From assembly GCF_003572205.1 (NCBI RefSeq), contig NZ_QXNY01000002.1:1047283-1111282 (forward strand): a DNA stretch of 64,000 bases, in the 5' to 3' direction. Every line of letters starts with the position of its first letter. The first letter of the stretch is position 1. Made by a program: the position numbers and the translations under genes. This document shows, piece after piece, positions 7,929-17,179 of the stretch. Origin of the DNA: Algihabitans albus. GTDB taxonomy: Bacteria; Pseudomonadota; Alphaproteobacteria; Kiloniellales; DSM-21159. The notes below the pieces were generated by a model. It had not been told where the DNA came from. It made no database searches and saw only the letters and a list, made by a program, of their open reading frames with translations.

Positions 7929-9286
7929 TCCGCCGCGACGGTCGTGAGACGACCGGCGGGATCGGCGGACGGGCCGAGACCTTCGCCCCTGGCCACCTTG
8001 CGGGACAGATGCAGCAGAACGCCGATATAGGCGGTCAGGAGCAGACCGTAGATCGCAAGATAGAGAGTCAGCGATCCGGCGATGATCGGAGCCGGAACCG
8101 TGGAGATGGCGTCGGCCGTCCGCAGCACGCCGGTGACCAGCCAGGGCTGTCGTCCGATCTCAGTCACGTACCAGCCGGACAGCGTCGCGACCCAGCCGGA
8201 GAAGGTCATCGCGACCAGACCGCGCGCCAGCCAGGGATGCGGCTGCCGGCCCCCGCGTGTCAGCCAGACGCCGCACCAGGAGAAAGCGAGCATCAAAAGG
8301 CCGATCCCGACCATCACGCGGAAGGCGAAGAACACGGGTGCGACCGGCGGGTGTTCGCCGACGAAATCGTTCAGACCCGGCACCACGCCGTCGGTGTCGT
8401 GCTTCAGAATGAGACTCGCACCGTAAGGGATACCGATCTCGAAGCGGTTCTCCCGAGCCTCCTCGTCGGGGATCGCGAAGAGCAGCAGAGGGACGCGCGA
8501 CTGGGTTTCCCAATTGCCTTCCATGGCCGCCACCTTCTGCGGCTGATGCTCGAGCGTGTTGAGGCCATGCAGGTCGCCGACGAAAATCTGCACGGGGATC
8601 AGGACCGCGGCCATGACCAGACCGGTGCGCAGCACCGCGCGCAGACCGGCCGAGCGGTCGCCCAGCAGCCAGCGGAAGGCCGAGAGGCCGGTGATCAGGA
8701 AGGCAACCGTGAGACCCGACGCCAGCAGCATGTGGGTCAGGCGATAGGGCAAGGAGGGATTGAAGATTATCGCCATCCAGTCGGACGCGTGGACCACGCC
8801 GTCGCGCAGCTCGAAACCGGCGGGCGTGTGCATCCAGGAGTTCAGCGCCAGAATCCAGAAGGCCGACATGGTGGTGCCGAAGGCGACCAGGAAGGTCGCC
8901 AGCGTGTGCAGCCAATTGGGCACGCGCCGGGAGCCGAACAGCATGATCCCGATGAAGACCGCTTCCAGGAAGAAGGCGGTGATCACCTCGTAGGCCAGCA
9001 GCGGCCCGGCGATGTTGCCGACCGTCTCCATGAAACCCGGCCAATTGGTGCCGAACTGGAACGACATGGTGATGCCGGAGACGACTCCCATGGCGAAGGA
9101 CAGCGCGAAGACCTTCACCCAGAAGCGATAGGCCTCCATCCACTTCTCGTCCTTGCTGCGCTGGTAGGCGAGCTTGAACCCCAGCAGCACCCATCCCAAC
9201 GCGATGGTGATAGTGGGAAAGAGGATGTGAAAGGAGATGTTGGCGGCGAACTGTATGCGCGCCAGGATCACGGGATCCAGGTCCAT
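7925..9286 (-). CDS. cydA: Cytochrome bd-type quinol oxidase subunit I (short Q-loop, CIO type)
   Basis: A 453-residue subunit carrying the quinol site and haems. The N-terminal MDLDPVILARIQFAANISFH supplies the conserved haem b595 histidine (H20). Blocks such as FQFGTNWPGFMETVGNIAGPLLAYE and the GWYVTEIGRQPW motif are typical. At 453 residues it lacks the long quinol-loop insert of E. coli CydA and so belongs to the short-loop (cyanide-insensitive) group. It follows a GbsR/MarR-type regulator gene by 10 bases and overlaps cydB by four, forming one transcription unit. Confidence 0.97.
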   Translation of the reverse strand: MDLDPVILARIQFAANISFHILFPTITIALGWVLLGFKLAYQRSKDEKWMEAYRFWVKVFALSFAMGVVSGITMSFQFGTNWPGFMETVGNIAGPLLAYEVITAFFLEAVFIGIMLFGSRRVPNWLHTLATFLVAFGTTMSAFWILALNSWMHTPAGFELRDGVVHASDWMAIIFNPSLPYRLTHMLLASGLTVAFLITGLSAFRWLLGDRSAGLRAVLRTGLVMAAVLIPVQIFVGDLHGLNTLEHQPQKVAAMEGNWETQSRVPLLLFAIPDEEARENRFEIGIPYGASLILKHDTDGVVPGLNDFVGEHPPVAPVFFAFRVMVGIGLLMLAFSWCGVWLTRGGRQPHPWLARGLVAMTFSGWVATLSGWYVTEIGRQPWLVTGVLRTADAISTVPAPIIAGSLTLYLAIYGLLLTAYIGVLLHLSRKVARGEGLGPSADPAGRLTTVAAE

Positions 9287-9296
9287 CGACAGGCTC

Positions 9297-9902
9297 CTAA
9301 CCTTTACCGCTTTGCCGGTCGTCCGGCTTTTCCCTCTGCACAGGCTGCCCCTTGCGTCCCGGCAGGAGGGACAAGCGGTCTTTCATTTCCAGGATCTTCT
9401 GCACCCGCGCGCCGAGGCTGAGCAGCTGCACCAGCCGCTCGGTCTCCAGGCGCTGCACATCGCCGTACCAGCGGGTCAGAAGTTCGATCAGCTCGTGCAT
9501 CTCGCGCATGCGCGCCTGCGCATGCCGCTCTTCCGGGGAGACAGGCTCGGCGAGCAACGTCTCGCGCAGTAGCGAGAGCGTCGGGTCGATCTCGCGCTTC
9601 TTGCGTTCCTCGACCAGCGTGCGGACGATCTGCCAAAGGTCTTCCGGGGTCGTGAAGTAGTCGCGGCGGTCGTCCGGCAGGTGCTTCAGCCGCACAAGGT
9701 TCCAGGCCTGCAACTCCTTGAGGCCGATCGAGACGTTGGAGCGGGAAAAACCAAGCTTCTCGACGATCTGGTCGGCACAGAGAGGTTCAGCGGAAAGAAA
9801 CAGCAGCGCATAGATCTGGCCGACCGTGCGGTTGATCCCCCAGCGACTGCCCATTTCGCCGAAATGCAGAACGAAGGTCTGGATCAAGGGGGGAAGATTC
9901 AT
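9297..9902 (-). CDS. GbsR/MarR family transcriptional regulator, probable autoregulator of cydAB
   Basis: A 201-residue regulator. The N-terminal winged helix spans about residues 20-85 (GINRTVGQIYALLFLSAEPL, then DQIVEKLGFSRSNVSIGLKEL as recognition region) and is followed by a helical dimerisation tail with coiled-coil character. It matches the GbsR/MarR family, whose members often lie upstream of cioAB-like genes. It is the first gene of the cydAB unit. Its own promoter carries a perfect 20-bp palindrome 23 bases upstream of the ATG, so autorepression with control of the oxidase is likely. The sensed signal is unknown. Confidence 0.88.
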   Translation of the reverse strand: MNLPPLIQTFVLHFGEMGSRWGINRTVGQIYALLFLSAEPLCADQIVEKLGFSRSNVSIGLKELQAWNLVRLKHLPDDRRDYFTTPEDLWQIVRTLVEERKKREIDPTLSLLRETLLAEPVSPEERHAQARMREMHELIELLTRWYGDVQRLETERLVQLLSLGARVQKILEMKDRLSLLPGRKGQPVQREKPDDRQSGKG

Positions 9903-9925
9903 GGGAAAAGCCGGCGCTTTCTTGA

Positions 9926-9945
9926 ATTTCAGAAATTTCTGAAAT
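9926..9945. promoter_or_regulatory. Perfect 20-bp palindrome, candidate GbsR/MarR operator
   Basis: ATTTCAGAAATTTCTGAAAT equals its own reverse complement. It lies 23 bases upstream of the GbsR/MarR gene that leads the cydAB operon. A palindrome of this size beside a winged-helix regulator is the expected form of its operator. Binding is inferred. Confidence 0.75.
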
Positions 9946-10448
9946 CAATGTAGCCGTAAGTGTGGAAACGACAAGGCTTGGAATGCGTCCAAACTGCGGC
10001 TCCCTGCCGCAGTCACCGGAACCTGTGCGACGCCACTGCCAGACGCCGCCGTGCCCGACGCCGGCAACAGCACCTTTCCTCCGGCCGGATATCCTATATG
10101 GACTGCGTTTTCTTGGGAGGGTGAGGACTGATAGCGCAGTGGATACAAAGTGTTATCGATGACGAAGCGATGATTTTGCCGTGAGTGCGGCGGGTGAAGC
10201 AGACTGGGAGTCCTCAAGGCTCCGTTCTTGTCGTTCGTAAGCGAACAGCTATTCGACGTGCCCTTCGTTGCCACCGACACCAAGGAGTTTACCGGCTTCA
10301 ACCACGCCTTTGGCACCGACCTATTGGGCCAGATCACAGACTTTGCCGATCAGCACACCGCGTAAGGAGAGAGTCTGTGCCCACGCCGAAGCCCGACGAC
10401 GTCGGAACCGCTCCCAGGCAAAACGATGGCGCTCCAACTCGCAGAGAC
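9946..10448. other. About 500-bp non-coding stretch, possibly with a decayed gene end
   Basis: No intact gene is evident. In one plus-strand frame a protein-like tail of 37 codons (10252-10362, LFDVPFVATDTKEFTGFNHA and onward, ending at a TAA) looks like the C-terminus of a real protein. No start exists because a stop lies only 18 codons upstream. Another frame near 10022-10130 also reads sensibly up to a stop. These may be remnants of a degraded gene; I do not recognise the family. Confidence 0.35.
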
Positions 10449-10889
10449 TCACCCGCAGCAAGCCGCCGAGTTCTTTTGTTTGGAGACCAAACGCTCTTCG
10501 CGCAGAGCGCGCTCAACCGCCAGCGCCGTCCCGCGCGAGAGCCAGGCCGGCGGTGCCCAAGTCACCTCAGGGTGCGGCCGAGCCGCCTTGTCTTCCGGTT
10601 GCACCTCGACCAGATCGCCGGCGACACGATGAATCTCGCTTCTGTCGATACCGATATCCGCAAGTGCACGGTCGCTCATCAGTTGTAGTTCCCGCACCGC
10701 GCCGGACCGGGCGCGGCGGCGCGCGCCAGCCTCGGACCAGGCCCTGAGGCCCTTGCCGACGGCCCGGCCCAGCGTGCCAACGGCCTGCCAGGCCGTTGCC
10801 GAGCCTGCTTGGCTCGCGGTTTTCAATCTCTGATTCGCCTTGGGATCGGAGATAAGCCACACCATTTGGAAAAGCACTGCTGCCTCCAT
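10449..10889 (-). CDS. DUF1127 domain-containing protein
   Basis: A 146-residue protein whose middle part (RRARSGAVRELQLMSDRALADIGIDRSEI, about residues 58-86) is the DUF1127 signature: a basic stretch followed by LxxMSDRxLxDIGIxRxxI. DUF1127 proteins in alphaproteobacteria are small and include RNA-binding regulators of phosphate and carbon metabolism. This one is unusually long, with N- and C-terminal extensions of no known domain. The start is uncertain: the ATG at 10889 overlaps a TATAAT-like element, and an in-frame GTG at 10877 has a better placed GGAGG. Confidence 0.8.
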   Translation of the reverse strand: MEAAVLFQMVWLISDPKANQRLKTASQAGSATAWQAVGTLGRAVGKGLRAWSEAGARRRARSGAVRELQLMSDRALADIGIDRSEIHRVAGDLVEVQPEDKAARPHPEVTWAPPAWLSRGTALAVERALREERLVSKQKNSAACCG

Positions 10890-11072
10890 TATAATACTTG
10901 CCGGTCAGTATTCGGTTCGCGGCAAGATTCGAATGATATTTTTCTATGATCCTGCTTGGATCTCTCCACGATAACTTGCTAGCTTTGAACGCAGGCGACA
11001 AACGAGTATCCTTTCACCGCCGCGATAGAAAACCTCACCCATCCGCGAACAGCTTTCAGCGACAGCCCCGCC

Positions 11073-12008
11073 ATGGCCCGACGTCTTCTTCCCCTCAACG
11101 GTCTGCGGGCCTTCGAAGCCTCGGCGCGCAACATGAGCTTCAAGGCCGCCGCCGAGGAACTGCATGTGACGCCGGCCGCGATCAGCCATCAGGTCAAGGC
11201 GCTGGAAGACATGATCGGGCAGAAGCTGTTCCGCCGCCTGACCCGCCAACTCGTCCTGACCGAAGCGGCGCAGCTCGCGCTACCCGATCTCCAGAGAGGG
11301 TTCGAGTATCTCACCCACGCCTGCCGACAGCTCGAGTCGGAGGCGGATGACGGCGTCCTGACGATCAGCGTGGCGCCGTCCTTCGGCGCCAAATGGCTGG
11401 TGCCGCGTCTGGTTGGCTTCCAAGAGGCGCATCCGGAGATAGAGGTAAGGGTCGCCGGCGCAGATCATCTGGTGAACTTCGATGTCGAAGACGTCGATGC
11501 CGGCGTGCGGTTCGGGCGCGGCACTTACGAGGGACTCCACGTCGAGAAACTCTTCACGGTCTCCGTGGTGCCGGTCTGCGCGCCGGGTTTGGTGACTGCG
11601 GACCCGCCGCTCCGCGATCCCTGCGACCTACGGCATCATACGCTGCTGCACTACTCGGCCCTCTTCCTGCCGAACGAGGCCTCGCCGGCCTGGAGCATGT
11701 GGGTGAAGGCCGCCGGCCTGGGGGGCATCGATCCCAACCGAGGCCCTAAGTTCAACTCCTACGCCTTGCTGGCGGAGGCCGCCTTGGCCGGCCAGGGGAT
11801 CGCGCTGATCGACGAGTCCGTGGTAGACGCGGAGATCGCCTCGGGCCGCCTGGTGCGGCTCTTCTGCGATCAGGACTTCATGACCAGAGAGTTCAGCTAC
11901 TACCTCGTCTACCCGCTCAACCGGCCACGCAGCCGGAAGATCGAACTCTTCAGCGACTGGATCCTGGAGGAAGCGCGGCGCTTCCGCTGCGGCGAGTCGA
12001 TGGGCTGA
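11073..12008 (+). CDS. LysR family transcriptional regulator, GcvA-like
   Basis: A 311-residue LysR regulator. The N-terminal helix-turn-helix reads LPLNGLRAFEASARNMSFKA, then AAEELHVTPAAISHQVKALE, a close match to the GcvA subgroup (glycine-cleavage or beta-lactamase type activators). The C-terminal effector domain starts around residue 95. It is transcribed divergently from the DUF1127 gene and is followed 10 bases later by a YcaQ-type gene. No glycine-cleavage genes are nearby, so the target is unknown. Confidence 0.92.
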   Translation: MARRLLPLNGLRAFEASARNMSFKAAAEELHVTPAAISHQVKALEDMIGQKLFRRLTRQLVLTEAAQLALPDLQRGFEYLTHACRQLESEADDGVLTISVAPSFGAKWLVPRLVGFQEAHPEIEVRVAGADHLVNFDVEDVDAGVRFGRGTYEGLHVEKLFTVSVVPVCAPGLVTADPPLRDPCDLRHHTLLHYSALFLPNEASPAWSMWVKAAGLGGIDPNRGPKFNSYALLAEAALAGQGIALIDESVVDAEIASGRLVRLFCDQDFMTREFSYYLVYPLNRPRSRKIELFSDWILEEARRFRCGESMG

Positions 12009-12018
12009 TCCAGGCAAC

Positions 12019-13227
12019 ATGACCCTGCAGCTTTCGAACCGCGCAGCCCGCCGGCTCTTTCTCGAACGTCACGGCCTCTCCGACTCGACGGGCGGGCGGC
12101 TGAGCGGTCCGGCGCTTCTGGCGCTGGTGCGGAAGCTGGGCTTCGTCCAGGTCGACAGCATCCGCACGGTCGAACGCGCCCATCACATGATTCTCTTCAC
12201 GCGGCGCAGCGGCTACCGGCCCGCGCAGTTGAGCCGCCTGCTGGAGCGCGAGCGCAGCCTGTTCGAGAACTGGACCCACGACGCGGCGGTGATTCCCACC
12301 GATTTCTACCCGGTCTGGCAAAGGCGTTTCGAACGCGAGGCCGTGCAGTTCGCCCGGCGCTGGCAACGCTGGCATGGCGAGAGCTTCCTGCGCAAGCTGG
12401 ACGAGGTGCTGGAGCATGTGGACTGCCACGGTCCGGTGCGTGCCGCCCACCTGCGCGAGGAGGATCACGGCAATGGCCAGGGGTGGTGGGACTGGGCCCC
12501 CTCCAAGACCGCGCTGGAGTACCTCTGGCGCACGGGGCGGCTGGCGGTGACGCGGCGCGAGGGCTTTCAGAAAGTCTACGATCTGGTCGAAAAGGTTATC
12601 CCGGCGGCCCAGCGCGACCCAAGCGCGATACCAGACCAGGCGGGCCTGATCGACTGGGCCTGCCGCAGCGCCCTCGACCGGCTGGGTTTTGCCGCAGCGG
12701 GCGAACTGGCCCGCTTCTGGGACGGCATCACCCCGGCCGAGGCCACTGCTTGGTGCAGAGCCCAGGGCCAGCGGCTACGTCTGGTCGAGATCGCAGATGC
12801 CGACGGTAAACGCTCGCGCCAGGCCTATGCCTGGGCGGATATCGAAGAGCGCTTGGCGGAGGCACCGCCACCGCCCGGCCGTCTGCGCGTGCTCAGCCCC
12901 TTCGACCCGCTGTTGCGCGACCGGCAGCGAACCGAACGGCTGTTCGGCTTTTCCTTCCGGATCGAAGTTTTCGTACCGGCCGCGCAGCGGCGCTTCGGCT
13001 ACTACGTCTTCCCGCTGCTGGAGGGAGACCGCTTGGTCGGCCGGATCGACATGAAGGCGGATCGCGAGGCCGACGCCCTGGTGGTCTCCGCCGTCTGGCC
13101 GGAGCGGCGCCTGCGTCTCACCGGGCCCCGGATCAGGAAACTGGAGGCGGAGCTGGATCGGCTTTGCCGCTTCGCCGGCTGCGCCGAGGTCCGCTTCGAA
13201 GACGGCTGGCAACGTCCACCGGCCTGA
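12019..13227 (+). CDS. YcaQ/AlkX-type winged-helix DNA glycosylase (crosslink repair)
   Basis: A 402-residue protein of the HTH_42 (YcaQ) family. The N-terminus has the catalytic loop FVQVDSIRTVERAHHMILFTR; Q44-V45-D46 is the QxD form found in the AlkX/YcaQ branch that unhooks DNA interstrand crosslinks. A downstream segment FDPLLRDRQRTERLFGFSFR followed by YYVFPLLEGDRLVGRIDMKADR is also characteristic. It starts 10 bases after the LysR gene and may be co-transcribed with it. The substrate is inferred from the family. Confidence 0.9.
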   Translation: MTLQLSNRAARRLFLERHGLSDSTGGRLSGPALLALVRKLGFVQVDSIRTVERAHHMILFTRRSGYRPAQLSRLLERERSLFENWTHDAAVIPTDFYPVWQRRFEREAVQFARRWQRWHGESFLRKLDEVLEHVDCHGPVRAAHLREEDHGNGQGWWDWAPSKTALEYLWRTGRLAVTRREGFQKVYDLVEKVIPAAQRDPSAIPDQAGLIDWACRSALDRLGFAAAGELARFWDGITPAEATAWCRAQGQRLRLVEIADADGKRSRQAYAWADIEERLAEAPPPPGRLRVLSPFDPLLRDRQRTERLFGFSFRIEVFVPAAQRRFGYYVFPLLEGDRLVGRIDMKADREADALVVSAVWPERRLRLTGPRIRKLEAELDRLCRFAGCAEVRFEDGWQRPPA

Positions 13228-13308
13228 TCGGTTCCGCAATTTTCGCCAAGACAGACCGGCCAGCCAACGCCTTAACTGGTTTTCGAGTTCACCTTTAGGG
13301 ATGACGGT

Positions 13309-14112
13309 TTGGTGTCGGACCGCGACGACCGGAAGAACTTTGCGGGGCCGAATCGCTTCAGAGGCAAGCGCGTCCTCATCACCGGCGGCACCTCGGGGAT
13401 CGGCCGAGCAGCGGCGCTGGCCTTTGCAGCGACCGGTGCCTCCCTGGTCATCGCCGGCCGTCATCGCGAGCGTGGGCTGGAGGTATTGGCGGAGACCAAT
13501 CGCCACGGCGGCGAAAGCCACTTCCTGCCCTGCGACCTCTCCGAGTCGGGCGCGGCCGAAGCCTTGGTCGGCGAAGCCGCCAGCCGGCTCGGCGGCCTGG
13601 ACGTCGCCTTCAACAACGCCGGCTACCAGGAACCGCGCAAACCGCTCGCGGAACAGCCGGACGAGGTCTTCGAGCGCGTCTTCGCGGTCAACCTGCGCGC
13701 CCTCTTTCAAGCCATGAAGGCCGAGCTGGCGATCATGCTGCCGAGAGATACGAGCAGCGGAACCGGCGTGATCGTCAACAACGCCTCGGTCAGCGGCGTA
13801 CGCAATCCCAACCCCGGCTTCGCGCTCTACAGCGCGTCCAAGGCAGCGGCTATTTCGCTGACCCGCGCGGCGGCCATGGAGTATGCGGCCCAGGGCGTCC
13901 GCATCAACGCGATCTCGCCCGGACGGATCGTCACGCCGATGATGCTCGGCGCCGGCCTGGCGGACCCGGAAACCGTGGCGCAGGGCTTGCCGATCAAGCG
14001 CATGGGTCAGCCGGAGGAAGTGGCCGACGTCCTGCTCTGGTTGGCATCGGAGGCAGCCTCCTTCGTCGTCGGCCAGAACATCTGCGTCGACGGCGGCTTC
14101 CTGGCAGCCTGA
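13309..14112 (+). CDS. SDR family oxidoreductase
   Basis: A 267-residue classical short-chain dehydrogenase/reductase. The cofactor motif TGGTSGIG is at residues 25-32, NNAG at 102-105, and the catalytic Ser-Tyr-Lys set appears as S160 (NNASVSG), Y174 and K178 (YSASK). The C-terminal NICVDGGFLA is typical. The basic residues after the first strand (RHRER) suggest NADP(H) preference. The start is either TTG 13309 or GTG 13312; both are near an AGGG ribosome site. Substrate cannot be told from sequence; the neighbours are regulators, not pathway genes. Confidence 0.9.
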   Translation: MVSDRDDRKNFAGPNRFRGKRVLITGGTSGIGRAAALAFAATGASLVIAGRHRERGLEVLAETNRHGGESHFLPCDLSESGAAEALVGEAASRLGGLDVAFNNAGYQEPRKPLAEQPDEVFERVFAVNLRALFQAMKAELAIMLPRDTSSGTGVIVNNASVSGVRNPNPGFALYSASKAAAISLTRAAAMEYAAQGVRINAISPGRIVTPMMLGAGLADPETVAQGLPIKRMGQPEEVADVLLWLASEAASFVVGQNICVDGGFLAA

Positions 14113-14127
14113 GCTTCACCCTGACAA

Positions 14128-15069
14128 GTGGGTAATGCTAACCTGGCATCGGACCGAAAGCGGCCACCGTCGGACAGTGCCTTGAGCCCAGCCTTGGATC
14201 CAGCGACCGCAGGCAATCGAACCCTCTACTGGCGCAGCCGCCGGCTCCCGAGATTGCGCCTGATGCAAGCGGCCCTGACCGACCACAGCTACCCGACGCA
14301 CAGTCACGACGCCTTCGTGATCGCCGCGACCGAGGCCGGCGGCTCGGCCTTCTACAGTCGCGGATCGCATCAGATCGCCCGCCCCGGCCGGCTGCTGGTC
14401 TTCAATCCCCAGGAACCCCACGCCGGTCACCTGAACCAAAGCGCGGGTTGGCGGTACAGGGCCTTCTATCTGGGCGAAGAGGCGCTGACCGAACTCTGCG
14501 CCGACGCCGGTCTCGAGCCCGACGTCGGCTTCTGCCAAAACGCCATCGACGACCCCGGTCTGGTCAGTGCCTTCCTCGCGCTGCATCGCCGGCTCGACCG
14601 CTGCGACCCTCTGCTGGCGGACGAGTTGCTGGAGCGGAGCTTCGGCGCCCTGTTCCGGACCCACGGCCAGCCCGGTCGCGCCGACCCGGAGGAGGCCTTG
14701 GACGACCATCGCCTGGGTCTTGCGCTGGAGCTGATGCGAGCCCGCTTCGGCGAACCCTTGCTGTTGAAATCCCTTGCTCGGGAGGTCGGGCTGACGCCCT
14801 TCCAGCTCATCCGCCGCTTCAAGCGCCGGCTCGGGATGACACCCTATGCCCGCCTGCAGCAGTTCCGCCTGGAAGCCGCGGCCCGACTGATGCGCCAAGG
14901 CGCCGCGCCGTCGCAAGCCGCCGTAGAAGCCGGCTTCTACGATCAGAGCGCCCTCACCCGACATTTCAAACGCGCCTTCGGGGTGACTCCGGGTCAATTC
15001 GCCCTGGCCGAACAGGGCAACGGCAAACAGGGCAATTCCCGCCAAGACCCCCTGTCGGGCGGCGTCTAA
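14128..15069 (+). CDS. AraC family transcriptional regulator
   Basis: A 313-residue AraC/XylS regulator. The N-terminal cupin-like sensing domain includes YPTHSHDAFVIAATEAGGS and FNPQEPHAGH, the histidine-rich effector-binding fold. The C-terminal double helix-turn-helix spans about residues 205-300 and ends FYDQSALTRHFKRAFGVTPG. It follows the SDR gene by 15 bases. The start codon (GTG) lacks a clear ribosome site, so the first 20 or so residues are doubtful. The target is unknown; an amino-acid exporter often sits next to this subgroup, but none is here. Confidence 0.9.
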   Translation: MGNANLASDRKRPPSDSALSPALDPATAGNRTLYWRSRRLPRLRLMQAALTDHSYPTHSHDAFVIAATEAGGSAFYSRGSHQIARPGRLLVFNPQEPHAGHLNQSAGWRYRAFYLGEEALTELCADAGLEPDVGFCQNAIDDPGLVSAFLALHRRLDRCDPLLADELLERSFGALFRTHGQPGRADPEEALDDHRLGLALELMRARFGEPLLLKSLAREVGLTPFQLIRRFKRRLGMTPYARLQQFRLEAAARLMRQGAAPSQAAVEAGFYDQSALTRHFKRAFGVTPGQFALAEQGNGKQGNSRQDPLSGGV

Positions 15070-15101
15070 CCTCGGTCTGCCAAAGTCCGGGAGCCAAATC
15101 G

Positions 15102-15833
15102 ATGCGCTACTTCTGTCAGGACAATCCGACGGTCCTCGCACTCGAAACCGAAGTGATCGAACAGCGCGGGACCAAAATCCTGCTTGCCGAGAGTCCTTTC
15201 TATCCCGGCGGCGGCGGACAGCTCGCAGACCTCGGCCGACTGCGCTGGTCCGATGGGGAAGTTGCCATCGCCGGATTCCAGGAGCGGGCCGGCCGCCTCT
15301 GGCTGGACCTGGTCAAGGCCGTGCCCTTGCCGCGCCGGGTCGAGGCTCTGGTCGACCCCGAGTTCCGCAGCAAGCAGGCGCAGTTGCACAGTGACCTGCA
15401 TATCGTCAACGCACTGGTCTTCCGGCAGTTCGACGGCGCCCTGGTGACCGGCGCCCAAATGAATGCGGACGGCACTGCGCGGGTGGACTTCGACATACCC
15501 GGCGCCGACTCCGCCGCCCTGCGCGCCCTGGAACCGGAGATCAACGCCATCATCCGTCAGGATTTGCCGATCCGCAGCGAGCGCATCCCAGCCGATCGGG
15601 CGCGTCGGGAAGTGGGGTTGCTGCGCTCCCTGTCCGTGGACCCGCCTGTCGATCCGGACGGCAGCCTCCGGGTGATCGAGATCGCCGGCCTCGACCGCCA
15701 GGCCTGCGGCGGGACCCACCTGAGCTCGACCGGACACTCGGCCCCGGTGCGGATCGTCAAGATCGACAACAAGGGCCGCAAGAACCGCCGCATTCGCATT
15801 GCCCTGCTGCCCGACGACGCGGAGAGTGCGTAA
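15102..15833 (+). CDS. Alanyl-tRNA editing protein, AlaX type
   Basis: A 243-residue trans-editing protein that hydrolyses Ser-tRNA(Ala) or Gly-tRNA(Ala). It has the AlaX features: SPFYPGGGGQLADLG near the N-terminus, the zinc-type motif HSDLHIVNA in place of the canonical HTALH, and the second metal motif RQACGGTHLSSTG. The open frame extends far upstream, but the ATG at 15102 with GGGAG about ten bases before it begins the recognisable domain (MRYFCQDNPTVLALETEV). The HSDLHIVN motif deviates slightly from the consensus HxxxH but keeps both histidines. Confidence 0.9.
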   Translation: MRYFCQDNPTVLALETEVIEQRGTKILLAESPFYPGGGGQLADLGRLRWSDGEVAIAGFQERAGRLWLDLVKAVPLPRRVEALVDPEFRSKQAQLHSDLHIVNALVFRQFDGALVTGAQMNADGTARVDFDIPGADSAALRALEPEINAIIRQDLPIRSERIPADRARREVGLLRSLSVDPPVDPDGSLRVIEIAGLDRQACGGTHLSSTGHSAPVRIVKIDNKGRKNRRIRIALLPDDAESA

Positions 15834-15969
15834 CTATCCGGCTCCGTCGTCGCGGCCGGTTCTCGCTTCGCAAGATTCGAGGCCGCGCGTTTCCTTCTGG
15901 TGTCCGACGCAGGATCGAAGGTACTGAAACACCTTCCGACTGCTGGCACGGACAAGGACCCAAACGCTT

Positions 15970-17172
15970 GTGACCGACTCGCCCCGCCGAACTGCGCGCG
16001 CCTTCCTCGGGCGTGCACGCTTGGCCCTTTCGGACCGCGCCGAGCTGATCGCGCTTCTGGTCTTGCTCGCCGGCTTCCCGATTCTTTCGACCGCCATGCA
16101 TCGCTGGATCCTCTACGCGCTGGGGATCGTCGTTCTTCTGCGCCTCACGATCCTGCGTCAGTCGATCCGTCTGTTGCTGCCGCGCCCGCTGTTTCTCGCC
16201 AGCGGCGCCTTCATCGCCTACGGCCTGCTGTCCGCCATCTGGAGTCCCGTACTGGAAGCGAAGGAGATCGGCGAAGCGGTTCTCGCAGCAGTCACGCTGG
16301 TGGTTCTCCTGGCGATGGGCCTTCAGGTCGCCAAGGCCGAAGCGGACGCGCCCTACGGGATCGAGCGGGTCCTGGTCCTCTTTGTTCTGATCTGCGGCGC
16401 CATCTGCAGCATCTATCTCATCTTGTACCAACAGGGCATCGACGATCTGATCGTGGACGGCTCGCGCTTGGGCGGCCTGGGTCAGGTGAAGAACCCGGTC
16501 TTGCTCGGCTTCGTGGCCGCCGCTGCCCTGCTGGCTGCCCTGGCCCTGCGCGGCGAGCTGCGCCGTCTGGGGGGGTGGGCCGCCGCCCCGGTCCTGATCG
16601 CCGTCTTGTTCGCGACCGTGATCGCCACCGAGAGCCGAGGTCCGCTGGTCGCGCTCTTCGGGGGTCTCGGCCTGTTGCTGCTGCTCGAGCGGCGCTGGCG
16701 GACTCTGGCGGTCCTGGCCACCGCCTTGGCCATTCTCGCCGCCGTGATTGCCACGGGGGCGCTCGACGAGTTCCATAGGATCGGCATGGCCGACAACCAA
16801 AGGTTCGCGATCTGGAGCGCGGCGCTGGAGCAGATCGCGGCCCGGCCCTGGTTCGGCTACGGCGCCCTCTACGAGCCGGAACTCGCGGGCTACAAGGCGA
16901 CCCACTCGCTCTACATCGGCGCGCTGCTCTACGGCGGTGTGATCGGCGGTCTTCTGCTCGCGGTTATCGTCGCACTGACCCTCATCGCCGGCCTGCGTGC
17001 GGCGGGCGACCCGGCCGCCCGCGCGCTCACCGCGATGTTCGCACTGGGCCTGATCGGGGGGCTCTTCGAGTTTCACGCCCTCTTCAAGGAACTGGACCCG
17101 GAGTGGCTGCTCTTCTGGATCCCCCTCGCCCTGCTGCTGGGCCGCGAGACGGTGCAACGGAGCCGCCGCTAA
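15970..17172 (+). CDS. O-antigen ligase / polymerase family membrane protein (Wzy_C)
   Basis: A 400-residue protein with about ten to twelve membrane helices. The periplasmic loop carrying TESRGPLVALFGGLG and the later RFAIWSAALEQIAARPWFGYG segment are the Wzy_C-domain hallmarks shared by O-antigen ligases and related polysaccharide polymerases. It would join or polymerise surface glycans. It stands alone: no glycosyltransferases or lipid-A genes are near. GTG start. It converges with the PLP-lyase gene, the stops lying seven bases apart. Confidence 0.88.
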   Translation: MTDSPRRTARAFLGRARLALSDRAELIALLVLLAGFPILSTAMHRWILYALGIVVLLRLTILRQSIRLLLPRPLFLASGAFIAYGLLSAIWSPVLEAKEIGEAVLAAVTLVVLLAMGLQVAKAEADAPYGIERVLVLFVLICGAICSIYLILYQQGIDDLIVDGSRLGGLGQVKNPVLLGFVAAAALLAALALRGELRRLGGWAAAPVLIAVLFATVIATESRGPLVALFGGLGLLLLLERRWRTLAVLATALAILAAVIATGALDEFHRIGMADNQRFAIWSAALEQIAARPWFGYGALYEPELAGYKATHSLYIGALLYGGVIGGLLLAVIVALTLIAGLRAAGDPAARALTAMFALGLIGGLFEFHALFKELDPEWLLFWIPLALLLGRETVQRSRR

Positions 17173-17179
17173 CCTGCCG

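Noticed and set aside
14448..15101. Upstream extension of the AlaX frame by 218 codons
   Set aside because: It overlaps the AraC gene in another frame, and the AlaX domain begins at the ATG at 15102.
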